Below, one piece after another: positions 39,126-51,600 of a stretch of 64,000 bases of DNA. Below the pieces are notes generated by a model. That model saw only the letters and a list, made by a program, of their open reading frames with translations. It did no database searches and was not told the DNA's origin. Source of the DNA: Telopea speciosissima (Eukaryota; Streptophyta; Magnoliopsida; Proteales; Proteaceae); the NCBI RefSeq assembly GCF_018873765.1, contig NC_057919.1:64846984-64910983 (forward strand). The letters are read 5' to 3'. The stretch's first letter is position 1. Each line of letters begins with the position of its first letter. A program made the position numbers and the translations under genes.

Positions 39126-39260
39126 GGGCGTTGTTCTCTGTACCGCAGCGCAGGCTGTGCCCAGACACATGGGGGTGGGCACAATGACCACCCTACCCCC
39201 TGAGTGGCAGGCCCATGTGCCTGGGCACAGCCTGTACTGCGGCACAAAGAACATTCTCCC
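39126..39260. mobile_element. 135-bp palindromic MITE, copy 2
   Basis: Same length and layout as 21206-21340: starts gggcgttgttctctgtaccg and ends ggcacaaagaacattctccc, with arms pairing through gcaggctgtgcccag. The flanks ttttttcatt (39116-39125) and ttgtttcatt (39261-39270) agree at 9 of 10 bases. It sits between the convergent 3' ends of GFS12 and ATG8I. Confidence 0.78.
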
Positions 39261-39977
39261 TTGTTTCATTTACGTGTTTTTTTAGCACGAAGAAACAAAA
39301 CCTAAAGAATATCCCTTATTTCAAAAGTGGAATGTTTCTATTGCTCTTTCATCCACATCTATGGCCTGAGACAGGAGTCGATCTGTAAATATAAAACTTC
39401 CTTTTTGGCCTTGCAGGATAGAAAGGGGTAATCAGCCAAAGAACTAGTGCGACATGAGGGAAGAATGTTTGGAAAACATACAGTACATGTCCAGCTTCTT
39501 AACTCAACCACCCCTACCAGAAAAAAAATTAAGGAACCAGTAGTCTATGCCAGATAGGCAATGCAGAGATGTCAAATATCAAAACATGGATATTAGTAAA
39601 TAGGGACGCTTCTACATAGATCTTATGACTTGAAGATTTCATGACTACATTTGGGTCTAAACATTTGCACCCGCAAAGATCATTTTTGGCTTGACAGATT
39701 TCGTGACTGTATCAGGGCTGACACTGTGAGTTATGTTTCATTCATAATAAACATTATGAGAATTGCGAGACCACCATATATTTATAGCATTTGCACAGAT
39801 GACTTCACATACTTGATCTATATGAATAAAGAATCAAGTTGCATAGCTCAGATAGCATTGAGAACAAGGGGATCACAGGGATTTTACAACAATATACACT
39901 GTCCAAGTTTGTGCTTGGTATACACAGTATCTGCAGTTTTTTTTTTTTTGGATATGTTACACATCTCTGCAGTCGAT

Positions 39978-42837
39978 TTAACCAAAGGTTTTCTCACTAC
40001 TGTAAGACATGTATAGAAACCCATCTTCATCCTTGAAAGATTGATAAACAGATTCCATGAGACTGCCTGCACGTAATAGTTTCATACAAACACTTAAAAC
40101 AGCTCCTTTCTTCTACTAAGAATAAGAATGTGCCACTAGAGAAGATGTAGAAAAGATGTTCTGCATAAAAGAAAGCGAACAATACCTGTTTGAGGTAATG
40201 TATTTTTCACAAACACAAAGAGAGCTTTCCCAGGAGTCAGATGGAGCCTAAAGCTTAAAATGTGTATGAATTGCCCAATAGACATATCTCGCGGGACCAG
40301 GTATCTGAGAAATTATAATGTAGCCAAATTAAATAAGAAGACATTTCTAATCCTTTATGCTAACGGTTCACAATAACTAGTAAAATAGGGGCAAAATGGA
40401 TCATCCACTAGACATAGCAAACTAGTAATTCATAGCCTGGTCTAGCTTTCTAATGAACTAGATATACTGGTACTGGACTCCAAAACTGGTCAAGACATTG
40501 ATGCTTTTCCTCCCCTTTAATTTTTTTGTTCTTGTTGTTGGGGTGGGGGTGGTTGCTGGTGGGGTTGGGTTACAAACATTGCCAAAAACTATCTATTAGT
40601 GCAGGTTGAATGAGTGATTGGTCCCACCCCTCATCAATCAGGGCAGGATTATTACAACAACAAATGAAAAGTGGAATGTTTTGTTTGTTTAAGAGGCACT
40701 TTCTCTGCCTCCATTTTAACCTCACCTTCTTTTTAATTTTGGTATCAGCCAATTCACTCAGGATTGGTGCCTCATCTAGTTAACTTATCCAAAATGTCAG
40801 TTTTCCAACTCAGCGGATCAACCAAGTGGATTGGAAAATTGACCAATCTACTTGGAGAAGCCATCATTTGTCCGAGCTCCCATATACCTTGTTTTTGCAA
40901 ACTGTAATCATTTCATTTTCCCTATTTTTACCACTAACTCCTGAAATTCAATCTTTTCGCCTTTGTCCTCACCATGCCATTGGCCTGCATCTCTGTTTTC
41001 TCACCCAAGCAAAGTGCAGTTGCCCCTGCGATCTTCGACAACCTGCACCCATCGCCATAAAGTGCTGTTGCCCCTACAAACTTCAGCATGGAACCCATAC
41101 GAATTGCATCATGGTGGCTGTGATCATTGCTACATCTTTCCCATTGGAAGAGAAGCACCTTCCTTAACAAAAATGAAAATCAACATAGAGGAAATCAGCA
41201 ATAGAATCGCCACGTCGCTGCAATTTTCCTCTGATGGTTGGTTATCGGCTGTCATCCATCACTCCTCTAATGTCCGGTGGCTTTCCCATATACTGATTCT
41301 AAAAAAGAGAATACGAGTTATGGGATTTAATTTTCACCTTGCCAGGCGGCTCTCCCTGAAGGCTTGAACAGGGATGAATTTGTAAAACCCACAGGAAGAT
41401 GAATATCTCTGCTTCCCCTTCTCTCCCTCTTCACCATCTCTCATTGCCTCTGCACACCCTCCAACCAGAAGAACAAAACCCATTTTCTGTATTTTTTACC
41501 ATTGTTTCCTTCGTTCCTGTTTTTATAATTGAAACTATTTTAGTCTTATCTTGGCGATTCACTCAGATCAGCTAGCCAAATTGTGGTTCTCTCTCTCCAA
41601 TTTTTTTTTGTTACTTTCCAAACCAGTACAGATATCTTTGCATATTCCTATCGAGACACTAGATGCAATTTCTGAGTTTTATGGCTTGGTCAACTTAAAT
41701 ATAAAAAAAAAAAGAGGAAAAAACTTAAATTCCATCCGATAGCATTCTCTGTTGAGACCTACAGACTTCCTAATATTCATGAATTATGTGTAAAATAATA
41801 TAAAGAAAGAGGTGAGACTTACTTTTTCTTTTCCATATGAGGAAGGTCAGTCCTTGAATATTTTTCAACTACTACCTACAAAACCAATATTCAGAAACAA
41901 AAATTGGGACAGTTAAAAACAGGACAAATAAACTTAAGACTCATATTTTCTTCCCCAAAAATATGAGAGAAATTAGAGCTATACTATAAACATAAAAAGG
42001 TGGTCTTTGGGGAAATCAATTCTACTTCTGTACAAAGGTGCTGTTTTATAACTTCATTTATGGTTAAATCAAGACAAGGACCTGAAAAAATCATGTATAC
42101 CCCAAAAGCCCTAGCTCCAAACATGGATAATGAGGGAAACAATATCACCCTTCTAACATTCAAATAGAAGCTATTTAATTGAGGCATTCAATTAATGAAT
42201 TCTAATCAGAACATCAGCCTAGCTAGCATTAAGCAAGAAAAATTGCATAACCCAGAGATATTATCTTTTCCTGTATAGTGAAATAGGGGACAATTCCCTG
42301 GAGCATCAGCGAGATGAATATCATGTCATCATAACTAATTCACGTGGTGTAACTATCAAATAGGGAAACCACTATTCATTCAAAAAAAAATAGGGAAACC
42401 ACTGAAAAATCTTTGAGACCCCTTTTATTTGAAAATCAAATGAAGAAATGAGAATTCCAACCCTGAATTCTGTTTTCACTAGCATTTTCTTATTTGAAGA
42501 TATATACTTTAAATTCGATAAAAGAATTGAATCACGAATAGAACAGAAAGACGAGAGTTCAAGGACAAAGAAGAAGTGTAAAACAACCCGAGAGAAAGAT
42601 GTGATGATGTCAAATAAGTAGGATATTTTGTATACTTACGGGCACTCGATCGGGATATTTGGAAAGGATATCTCGTGATTCTTTAGAGCGTTCCTCTGCA
42701 ACAAATCAAACAACCCAATGAAATAAATGAAATTCCAAGAGAGATGAATTCAGAGAAAATGAAAAATGGAAAATTGAATGTAAGAAACAGAACGAACCGA
42801 ATGAGAATTCTTTTTTGAAAGCTCTCATCTTGCCCAT
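39978..42837 (-). CDS. ATG8I: autophagy-related ubiquitin-like protein ATG8, clade II (ATG8h/i type)
   Basis: Complete five-exon gene for a 118-residue ATG8. ATG8 is conjugated to phosphatidylethanolamine on the phagophore and recruits cargo receptors. Minus-strand exons: 42837-42798, 42695-42640, 41875-41823, 40304-40186, 40066-39978; all GT-AG, phases agree. Motifs in order: [93 protein letters not shown] and final FG. The last codon before the stop is the conjugated glycine, so unlike clade I proteins it should not need ATG4 trimming. That ending and the MGKM..FK start place it with Arabidopsis ATG8h/ATG8i; assignment to i rather than h is uncertain. The exons are 40-119 bp, so no long open frame shows it. 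It is convergent with GFS12 and divergent from the WDR6 gene. Confidence 0.93.
40305..41822 (-). other. ATG8I intron 3 (1.5 kb)
   Basis: Largest ATG8I intron. Overlapping plus-strand open frames at 40826-41367 lack recognisable domains and are probably chance or from an unidentified inserted repeat. Confidence 0.6.
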
Positions 42838-43607
42838 TGTTGCGTGTATGTGTCTCAGTGCGAGGAATCTCAGCAGCAGCAGCAGAGGGAGAGCGTAAAG
42901 CCGTAAAGGCGCAAGGGTAGAAGAACGTAGAAGAACAGAAGCTGTTGAGCTGATGAGGTTGAGTTGTAAGAAGAAGATAGCGTACGATTCCAAAAGCTGG
43001 AAAGCTTTCAAGTCTAGCACTCTAGCTACGCCTCAATACACAAGTAATGGTTTCTTACGTTTTACGTATTCTCCTTCTTTATTTTTATTTTTTGGTAAAC
43101 GGTTTCTTACGTACACATTTACTCAACTACTAACCATGTATTTGGCCTTCTACCAAAAAACCATGTATTTGACCTTCTACCATAAAAAAAAACATGTATT
43201 TGATCAATAGAATCTCAGCGATTATATACGTTATTGTAAATCTAACTTCATTGCAATAATACACCAATGAGATGCGACAAAACGGTATCATGCATAGGAG
43301 TACATGGGACAAGATGAGAGAGAGACACAAAGGTGCTAGCATATGTGGTATCTTTTGCCTACTCCTAATTTTTTTTTTATTATTATTAAATAAAGATTTT
43401 TTGTCACATGGATGTTAAATAAAGTGGGATAACCCACGGAATACTACTTGGGCTCCAATCCAAAACCTTCATGCAAGATCCTAGATAATTGATGTGGGAC
43501 TGTATGTCCATAATTCTCTATATCTCAGCATTGTTCCTCATGTATAGCTTTAGCATACACGTGGATATACTTGAAGAGGACAACAAACGAACTTAGCTCT
43601 GATTCCA

Positions 43608-43815
43608 TGTTGAAGTGTCCAAAGCTTAAGGCTCCACCTGTTAGTTGTGGTAGTCGTTGTGATATTCGGTAATATTCTCTTTCCATGTTTTCTATTGGTC
43701 TCTCTTCTCTTGCTTAGTCCTTTCATGTATACGTATGCAGACTTGACTATATATATTCTCTTCTCTATAATGGAATATACAATGTATTCTTACCATCTTC
43801 ACATGGTACCAAAGC
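43608..43815. mobile_element. LTR-like segment flanked by opposed primer-binding-site-like motifs
   Basis: A TG...CA segment (tgttgaagtgtcc ... ccatcttcaca, 43608-43803). On the right is tggtaccaaagcc, like a tRNA-Met primer-binding site. On the left is gctctgattccatg (about 43595-43608), the same kind of site in inverted orientation. Purine-rich ggaggggggtgttgagg near 44300 could be a polypurine tract. Coding is absent and the structure is ambiguous. Confidence 0.33.
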
Positions 43816-44489
43816 CAGTCATCCACAACCATTGTTTGTTATCTCCCCTACTACCCTTGTGGTTGTTGGTGATTGATTAACTGTCGACGTGCACTTGTGA
43901 TGATCCCTTAGCAATCTTCCCTATTGTCGCGCTCGCGCTTCTTTGCTGCTATTCTGCTCTATTACCCTCCTGTTCCTACCCAAAGGCCTCTGCCGTCTGA
44001 GATCAATCCCACTGCCCAAGCATTTTTTGCTACCCCTACTCTACTATTGACATGCACCTCCCACAAGCCCCCTTTCACACGAGCTTCCCCTTGTGTTACA
44101 CCCTTGCAAGCATTGCCCTTTGCTACATCCATCCCCCCCCCCCTTCTGCCATATTCAACCCCACAAACCCACTCACCCCCAAGCTCCCCTGTGCATTGCA
44201 TCCCTCACCCTCCTTGCTCTCCCTCCTTTGATCATACTCTCTTCTTTTTCTTTATTTAGTTATTTTCTCCACTTAAACTGACCCCCTTTTTATTTTTTGG
44301 AGGGGGGTGTTGAGGATTGGTCCCAGGCCAATGCGATTGCACACGGGGCATGCAAGGGGGGGGTGCATTTGGTCATTTCACTGGCCCTTGTTAGAGGGTA
44401 TAAGGGAATGCGTCCGGGCAACATTATTTTGCCCTTTAAAAAAAAAATTCGTAATTCTTCTTTACAAACTTATCATGTTCCTTTAGCAA

Positions 44490-44765
44490 CTCAGGCCATC
44501 CAACCATGGATCGAGCTCCCTCTATGGCACAAGGGTGCGTTGGAAGATGCCCGACGCATCCTCAAAGATGGACACATGGTTGAGGTGTCCTTCGAACGAC
44601 GAGGATGGATGCGCACATCAGAGCCTGATGCACATGCGATGGAGAGAACAATTTCCATCTCGGGTGTACGCATCCATCCTCGTCGTTCGAAGGGCAACTC
44701 AATCACGTGTTGACCTCTGGGGTGCGCCATAGAGGACCTTGATCCATCCAACCACACCCTAGTAA
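44490..44765. mobile_element. foldback element with ~29-bp core stem
   Basis: Near-palindrome centred at about 44640. The core stem pairs ttcgaacgacgaggatggat (from 44591) with its inverted copy ending at 44691. Outer parts also pair: atggatcgagctccctctatgg on the left and the inverted ccatagaggaccttgatccat on the right. Noncoding; no target duplication resolved. Confidence 0.6.
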
Positions 44766-45094
44766 CTGGCCGGCTCACCCATCATCTAATTTGTCACCCA
44801 TCACCCTTCACTTGACGTTGTCACCCATCCGTCACATGACACCATCACCTGCTTTCTTAAGGCAATCTCTGTTGTTACTCTTGGCTTACTTTGCACTCTC
44901 ATTGGTCATATCTATTAAACCAATGCCGACCTGCCTTGGACTCTCACTAGCCATGTCTATTTGACCAATGCCACGGTAACTATTGTCATGCAATGGGTCA
45001 TCTGAAGTTTCATTGTCCTAACAAGAGAAATAAAGGACAATTGCCAATTCCCAGACAATCCAAAAAACACAGCTCCATGGCCTATAGTGGATTT

Positions 45095-45254
45095 GGGTCC
45101 TCTTTAACGTGACATGGTGTGTAGCGTACCATTCGACAGCCCGCCGTGTTTGGGCACGCAGCCCAACACCCCGCCTATGTGTTGGACTGCATGCCTAAAC
45201 ACTACAGGCCGTCGGATGGTGCGCTACACACCATATCGCACTACAGAGGAGCCC
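45095..45254. mobile_element. 160-bp hairpin element upstream of the WDR6 gene
   Basis: Arms 45095-45170 and 45180-45254 pair over more than 70 bp. The left arm includes gacatggtgtgtagcgtacc and the right arm the inverted ggtgcgctacacaccatat. The loop is about 10 bases, and the ends gggtcctct / agaggagccc are inverted. It lies about 430 bp upstream of the WDR6 start codon. No clear target duplication. Confidence 0.65.
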
Positions 45255-45689
45255 AATGCGCCTACAGTAGCACCTACTTCATCCGACTATGGTTTCAATA
45301 TTGTTTCTCAATCTGGCTACTAGGTCTCAGTACAAAGAATATGTTTTTAGCTTAACTAGTGTGTGGCTGTGGGGTCTACTATCACAATGATTTTCATGCA
45401 TTGAAATTATTTATGGTCCAAAGCAAGAAACAAACATAACCTTACAGTTCCCATGTGTACGATAGTCTAGTTTCACACTTTCACTTTCACCCTTTGAACA
45501 ATAGTTTTTTAGGCTCTTTTGGTATGGCTTTTAGAAATATTTCATGGTGATAAATTGGAATATTTGCATTATTCAAATGAAGTGACGCCGACTCCGAACG
45601 CCTGAAGAAGAAGACGGAGTACAAGAGCTCCGGGGGTGAAGTGTGAACGAAGAGTTCTGTAGAGTGTAGACTGTAGACTGCTAGTTGCA

Positions 45690-48600
45690 ATGGAGAAACA
45701 GAGCCCATGGCTTCTGCGGAGCCGTCAATACCTTGGAGAGATATCTGCTATTTGTTTTCTCCCCCTTCCCTCTCACGTATCTACCCTTCCTTTCCTCCTC
45801 GCTGGTAAATAATTCCTTTCTTGATGAATCTCTGTTGTTCATATATATGTCTTTTTCTACTTACGGTCCATTGAAGTTCCTCTGGTGAAGATGTTCTTCA
45901 TTCTATCTGTGTTCTGATTTGCCATTTGCTTTTATCGTGGAGTTTTGGAATCGTGAATGCAAATCGAGTAAAGGAAGAGATAAATCTGTCTAGTCTATCA
46001 TTGTAAATGCTATTGGACTTTAAGAATCCTAAGATCATATTTACATATACTCATGTTAGGAACACTTTTACTGAATCATTTTCACGCCAGCTTTGCTTTG
46101 GTTATCCTTGACTTTGGAAGGTGCTCAATTTTCATAATTTGTTTCAACCCTCGGAAAATTGCGGTCCCACTTGGTAAATAAGCACAGCTATCTTTTAACT
46201 CAAATGCGCCCATTAACACACTTTCAGTGGAATAAAGCATGAAATTTTGTTGAGGTAGAATTGGATGATACCAATTCCAAGGTATTCCATTAATAATCAA
46301 ACTTTTAATGATAGCCAATCTGTATATGCAGTTGTAATGAAAATAATGGATTATTGAGGAAATGTGGCTATTGAGAGAATCGTGAGTGGAAGAGTATAGC
46401 TCAAGAAACTCACACTACCATACCATAAATGGGGTTTTCATTTATTTCATTGGATTAATAGCTGAGATTGTATGTAATGGATTTCTGGCACCATTAGCTA
46501 CTGGAAACACTTGTATCTTTCTTCTTTTGTTTATTATCTGGAAACAGATAGTTGAGGTACTTGAGATAAGGATCTCTGACGCACATTGGTTTTCTCCTCC
46601 AACTCGATTGATTACTTATTTTATTCAATGAAAAGAGTGGTATGCAAAGCCAGAAGTCACATGATCTGAGGGAAAAATGCACACATGCTCATGCTTATGG
46701 ATTGAGTATCTGGCCAGGCAATGACAATCTGGCCTTGAAGTTTCTTAGAATTGTCCTTAAAAGGGAAGCTTGGTATGCTTGAGGTCCCAGGAGTACTTAG
46801 GTATAAGTATGTGCATTAAGGGTGGGAAATTTTTTTGTGTATTTTCTTCCCCAATTTCCCTATTGATTGGCCCCAGTGACTCTTCACGAATTATCATCCT
46901 AATCAGAACTCGTCGTGAACATAAAGAACGTGTTGGATAAAGGTTTGCCTTGTCACATGGTGAAATTCCTTACCAATGGCTCTGCTCAAAAGTACTGTTA
47001 AAAAGAGGCTGTTTCAAGTAAAGATTTATAAATCAGCACCAGTACCCTGATCAATCCTCAGCAATACTGTTCCAGATCAATATTGATTAGATAATTTAAA
47101 TAAAGGATTGGCTGATCTAGTAAGCGGAAGCCCAATATTGCTACTGGTCAGCTGATTGACAGAATGTGATAGATTGGATCAGACCTCTGATTAACACTTG
47201 CAGTTGACATGGTCATAGGTCTTTGCCATTCCCTTACAAATCAGAAATTCCCTTCACTTTATAATTTGATCCATAAATTATTAAATTTACATGCAGTAAG
47301 AAGATCTTCCAAAAGATGTATCCTTGGATATTTAAATAGCCTTGTCGCGTAGGCAATCAAAAAATGAGTGGCCATGATGACTAGATATGGTTGGACCAAA
47401 TGCACTAGAATGAGTTGGAGCAGAGAAGTTTGGATGCTCATGGCTGCACCACTAGTTTTCTATGAGCTAGGAGGGGTATACTTCCCATAAAAATGATTTT
47501 TGGAGAGGGTGCCGCTTTAGGGATATTTCTCCCAGCCTTATAGGGTTATAGGTTGTTGGCGGAGTTAGATGTAGTCAGAGGATACCCAGTTATGCCTATT
47601 TGTGAAAGCCTCCTTATATCTCCTGGCCAGCACCTTAGGAACAATCTTTCTAAGATTAGCAAGTAGGCTGATAGGAGGTCAAGTCTTTGATGTTTGTGAC
47701 AGTATTAGACAAGGTAAGATCAGTACCTATACAAATGAAGAAGGAAGGAGGAAGAAAATAAGAGAAGAAGAAGAAAGAGAGAGATAACCGTAGGAGAGGT
47801 AAAACCCAACCCACGACTTTGCTTGACAGTTCTATCATGGGTAGGGCAGCTCTTTATTAATAAGGTTATGACTCTACAGAGTCATAACAGAATACAACTA
47901 CAAGTTAATTAATATTTAATCCCACACTTACCAAGACTACTAAATATCACCAAATATGGTGAAGTGTCACCATATATACCATATGTCACCACACACATAA
48001 ATGAAGTCTTAACAATATTCACAACACATTTTTTTTTGGGTGAATAAAAAATTCATTACCGAAGAAGGGAGAAAACAATACAATTTACAAAGCCCTGCCT
48101 TTACAGGGAGGAGGCATGTGCTTGCAAAATAGAAGGGGAAAGACCCCAATAATCTACAATCAACCAATTTATAGGGGTGTCAACACACTGGGAGGGGGCG
48201 GCAACAATCTTTGATCTGATATAAAATAGGATGGTGTCCTAAGTTTCCTGGAAGGTTCTAGACCTAGAGGTCCATCTTATGAGGTTACGCTCCAACTAGA
48301 TATGGTAAATGGCGGCTCCAAAGGACATGTCCACCCAGATCCATTCTCTATCGAAGGGCAAAATCCTTTTTCGCTGAGGCCAATATTTGGCAAGAAGGCC
48401 TTTCAAAAGAGAGGAAGCGAAGGGGAATTCAAAGTAGAGGTGGTCTATATCTTCTGAGGCATTCCAATAGAGGCAACGGGGAAGAGATTCCGGATTCTAC
48501 CTTTGGAGAAGAAAAGACTATGTCTGTAAGCAGTGGGAGAAGACCCTCCATACGGTGAAGCTATGCTAGGGGATATGTCTCTTGAACCAGACCATCTTGC

Positions 48601-51600
48601 GCTGGGTTTTGACGGAGCCACGAGCCTTGATGAGATCCCAAGCTGACTTGGAACTGAAGAGGTCCTATGAGGAGGTAGACCAAGTGATAATATCACCACT
48701 ACCAATAGGCCTTTTGGGAATGCTTGGGAGCATAGTTATCAAGGCGTTGCCAAGGCGTCCAAGCTCCTTGGTTGCCTTGGGCGCCTAGACGCCTTGCCAC
48801 CTTGATTTTAGACCCTCTCCAACGCCATGGTCACCTTGCCACCTTGACAACTATGCTTGGGAGGACATTCTAAATGGTAGATAAGGCGGGAGGGAGGGAG
48901 GGAGGGGGAGGCCAACCATCAAGCCGGATGATGTCTGAGATCATGTCCATTCTGCTATAGCCTGGATTATAGATGGCTTTATCACCAATCGAGTGAAGGA
49001 GGACTCTATGCGGGTGCCAGTGGTCCAACCAGAATCTAGTTGAGGCGCCATCATCAATTAGTGAAATGATAACCCCTTATACAAGGGGCATGGTCATGAG
49101 GATATTTCTCTAGACCCAAGAGGCGTCGGAGATAGATGGAGCAATCCAAATGGAGTCATTACAGAGAAGGTGAGAATAGACCCAATCAACCCAAATACTT
49201 TCCCTCTTAGTTGCTAACTTCCAAACCAGTTTAAGGATACCAACATTATTGACATTTTTAATTCTTCTTAAACCGAGACCCCCTCATCTTTTGGGAGTCA
49301 GATAAAGGCCCAATTGATAGGGTGAAGGAACCTGGTGATGTCACAACCCTTACAAAGAAAGGCACACATGAGGGACGCCAATTTCATAATGATGGACTGA
49401 CGAAGCCCAAAGATGCCGGACCAGTATATGTAAGAGGATTGAAGAACAGATCTAATCAACTCAAGATGCTCGACATAGGAGAGAAGTTTGTCCTGCCATA
49501 GTTGCAACTGCTTATGCAAGAGATCAACGATAGGGGAGCAACGGTGTGCAGTCAACCTTGAGGGGATCAAAGGCAAACCCAAATACTTAACCAGAAGATA
49601 GCCAAAGGAGAACCCAGACCTCTCAACCAGGTGAGACTTTTCAATCTCAGAGACTCCAGACAAGATAATGAGAGATTTGGAGTGGTTGGTGCGAAGATTA
49701 GACATATCATGGAAGTTACTCAGACATGACATAATGGCCTCCACCGAAGGGATGTTAGCTTTGGAGAAGATCATGAGATCATTAGCAAAGGCAAGATGGA
49801 AGATCTTAAGGGCCTTGCATTTGGACACAGGAGAGATGAGCTGAAGGTCCATACTAGATTGGAGTCTTCTGGAATGGACTCTAAGAGCTAATATGAAATT
49901 GAAGGGAGAAAGGGGGAACCCTTGATGAATGCCAGCAGAGGAGGCAAAGAAGCCAGCGGGGCTCCCATTAATAAGCACTGAGAAAAGGTTGGAAGGACAT
50001 CTTTTGCAAGACATTAATGATGTATCCCAAGATAAACAGTCAAAGGCTTTATGGATGTCAATCTTCATAAGAGCAGCAGGGGAATGATTTTTTCGGTTGA
50101 AACTTCTGACATGCTCATTACAGAGGAGAATGTTGTCAGAGATACTTTTGCCCGAAATGAAGGCAGATTGATTGGCACTGACGAGGGAGTCAACCATTCA
50201 CAACATCTTTAATCTTAGGGATCAATGAAATAAAAGTTGTCTTTGAACCCACTTTCCATCTTAACCTTAGATGAAATTCCTGGAGTATGCCCAACAAATA
50301 AGGGTTCAGCATATTCTAACACTTTCAAGTTTCAACAAATATCCAAGGTAAAGCACATCCAATTCCAGGCCTTCCACCTTATACCGCTTTGACTTTTAAA
50401 CACAGTTTCAATTTACCCTTTGTCAAAAGGTTTTCCCACATTGCTTCTTTGCACTTTGGTCATGAATCCAGGCCACTATGATTCATATGAATTCTTACAG
50501 AAATTAAACAAGCCCTTTCTGTTTTCTCAGTCTCACAAACTGCCCCCATAAACTCTACTATTGCAAATATGACTTGCCCTTTTCTGAATGCCAGCACAAG
50601 GCTGAAAACAAAGTGTTGAGTTTTACCTTGATTTTATTGAGACATGGAAGGAAGTATTTTATCGGCGACTCTAACACCGCCTTCTTCCTCCGCTTTCTCA
50701 AAGCCCACTCCAACTCCAACTCCAACTCCATCCTCTCTTTTACTTCCTCTGATGGCACTGTCCTCTCCTCTGTGGATACCATCAAAGCCGAAGCTGTGAG
50801 CTACTTCACTGATATCTTTTGCACCCCCTCCTCCCATACCCCCCTCCCTGCAGACCTTATCAACAAATTCATCCCCCCCCTCCTCAACTCCCTCAGCTCC
50901 ATCCCCTCCGACTCTGAGATCACCTCCGCTGTGCGCTCCCACAAAGCTAGTAAAGCTCCTGGCCCCGATGGATTCAGCATGGGTTTTTTCACCACTTGCT
51001 GGGACATCATCGGTGTCGGGCTTATCAGTGCCATTAAGAGCTTCTTCTTCAACCCTCAGCAGATCCAAAATATCAACCACACCTTCCTCTGTCTCATCCC
51101 CAAATCCTCTAGAGCTTCTTCCATGTCTGACTTCAGACCCATCTCCCTTTGTAATCTCCTCTACAAGTTCATTGCTAAAATCCTTTCCAACCGGCTCAGC
51201 CTTGTCATTGATTTCCTTGTCAGCCCCAACCAATCTGCCTTCATTGCTGGGAGAAGCATCTCGGACAACATCATCCTCTGCCAGGAAATTGTCCGAGGCT
51301 TTGACTGCAAGTCCCACTCTCCTGCTGCTCTTCTAAAAATCGACATCCACAAGGCTTTTGACTCCATCCTCTGGGATTTCATCTCCCAAGTCCTCCTCAG
51401 GATGTCCTTCCCCCCCCATTTTTGTCAACTGGATCCACTTCTGCATCTCCACTCCCCGCTTCTCTGTTCTCCTGAATGGCAGTCCTGCTGGGTTTTTCCC
51501 CTCCTCGGTTGGTATTCGCCAAGGTTGCCCCCTCTCTCTTTTTCTCTTTTGCCTGTCCCTTGAGGTTCTCTCTCGAAGTATCCAGTCCAAAATTGACCTC

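Noticed and set aside
40826-41367. Cys-rich frames inside ATG8I intron 3
   Set aside because: No recognisable domain, several overlapping frames on both strands, and no splice signals consistent with a nested gene.
43924-44281. Pro/Ser/Thr-rich frames that could suggest a cell-wall protein
   Set aside because: Overlapping frames on both strands are equally open, composition is C-rich, and there is no signal peptide or splice context; probably part of a decayed retroelement.
45685-45888. Frame starting at TTG 45685 over WDR6 exon 1
   Set aside because: Wrong frame; ATG 45690 yields the conserved N-terminus and splices in phase to exon 2.
50634-51317. Minus-strand frame of 227 codons rich in Gly/Glu/Asp
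   Set aside because: It is the shadow of the GC-rich plus-strand LINE reverse transcriptase and shows no family motif.
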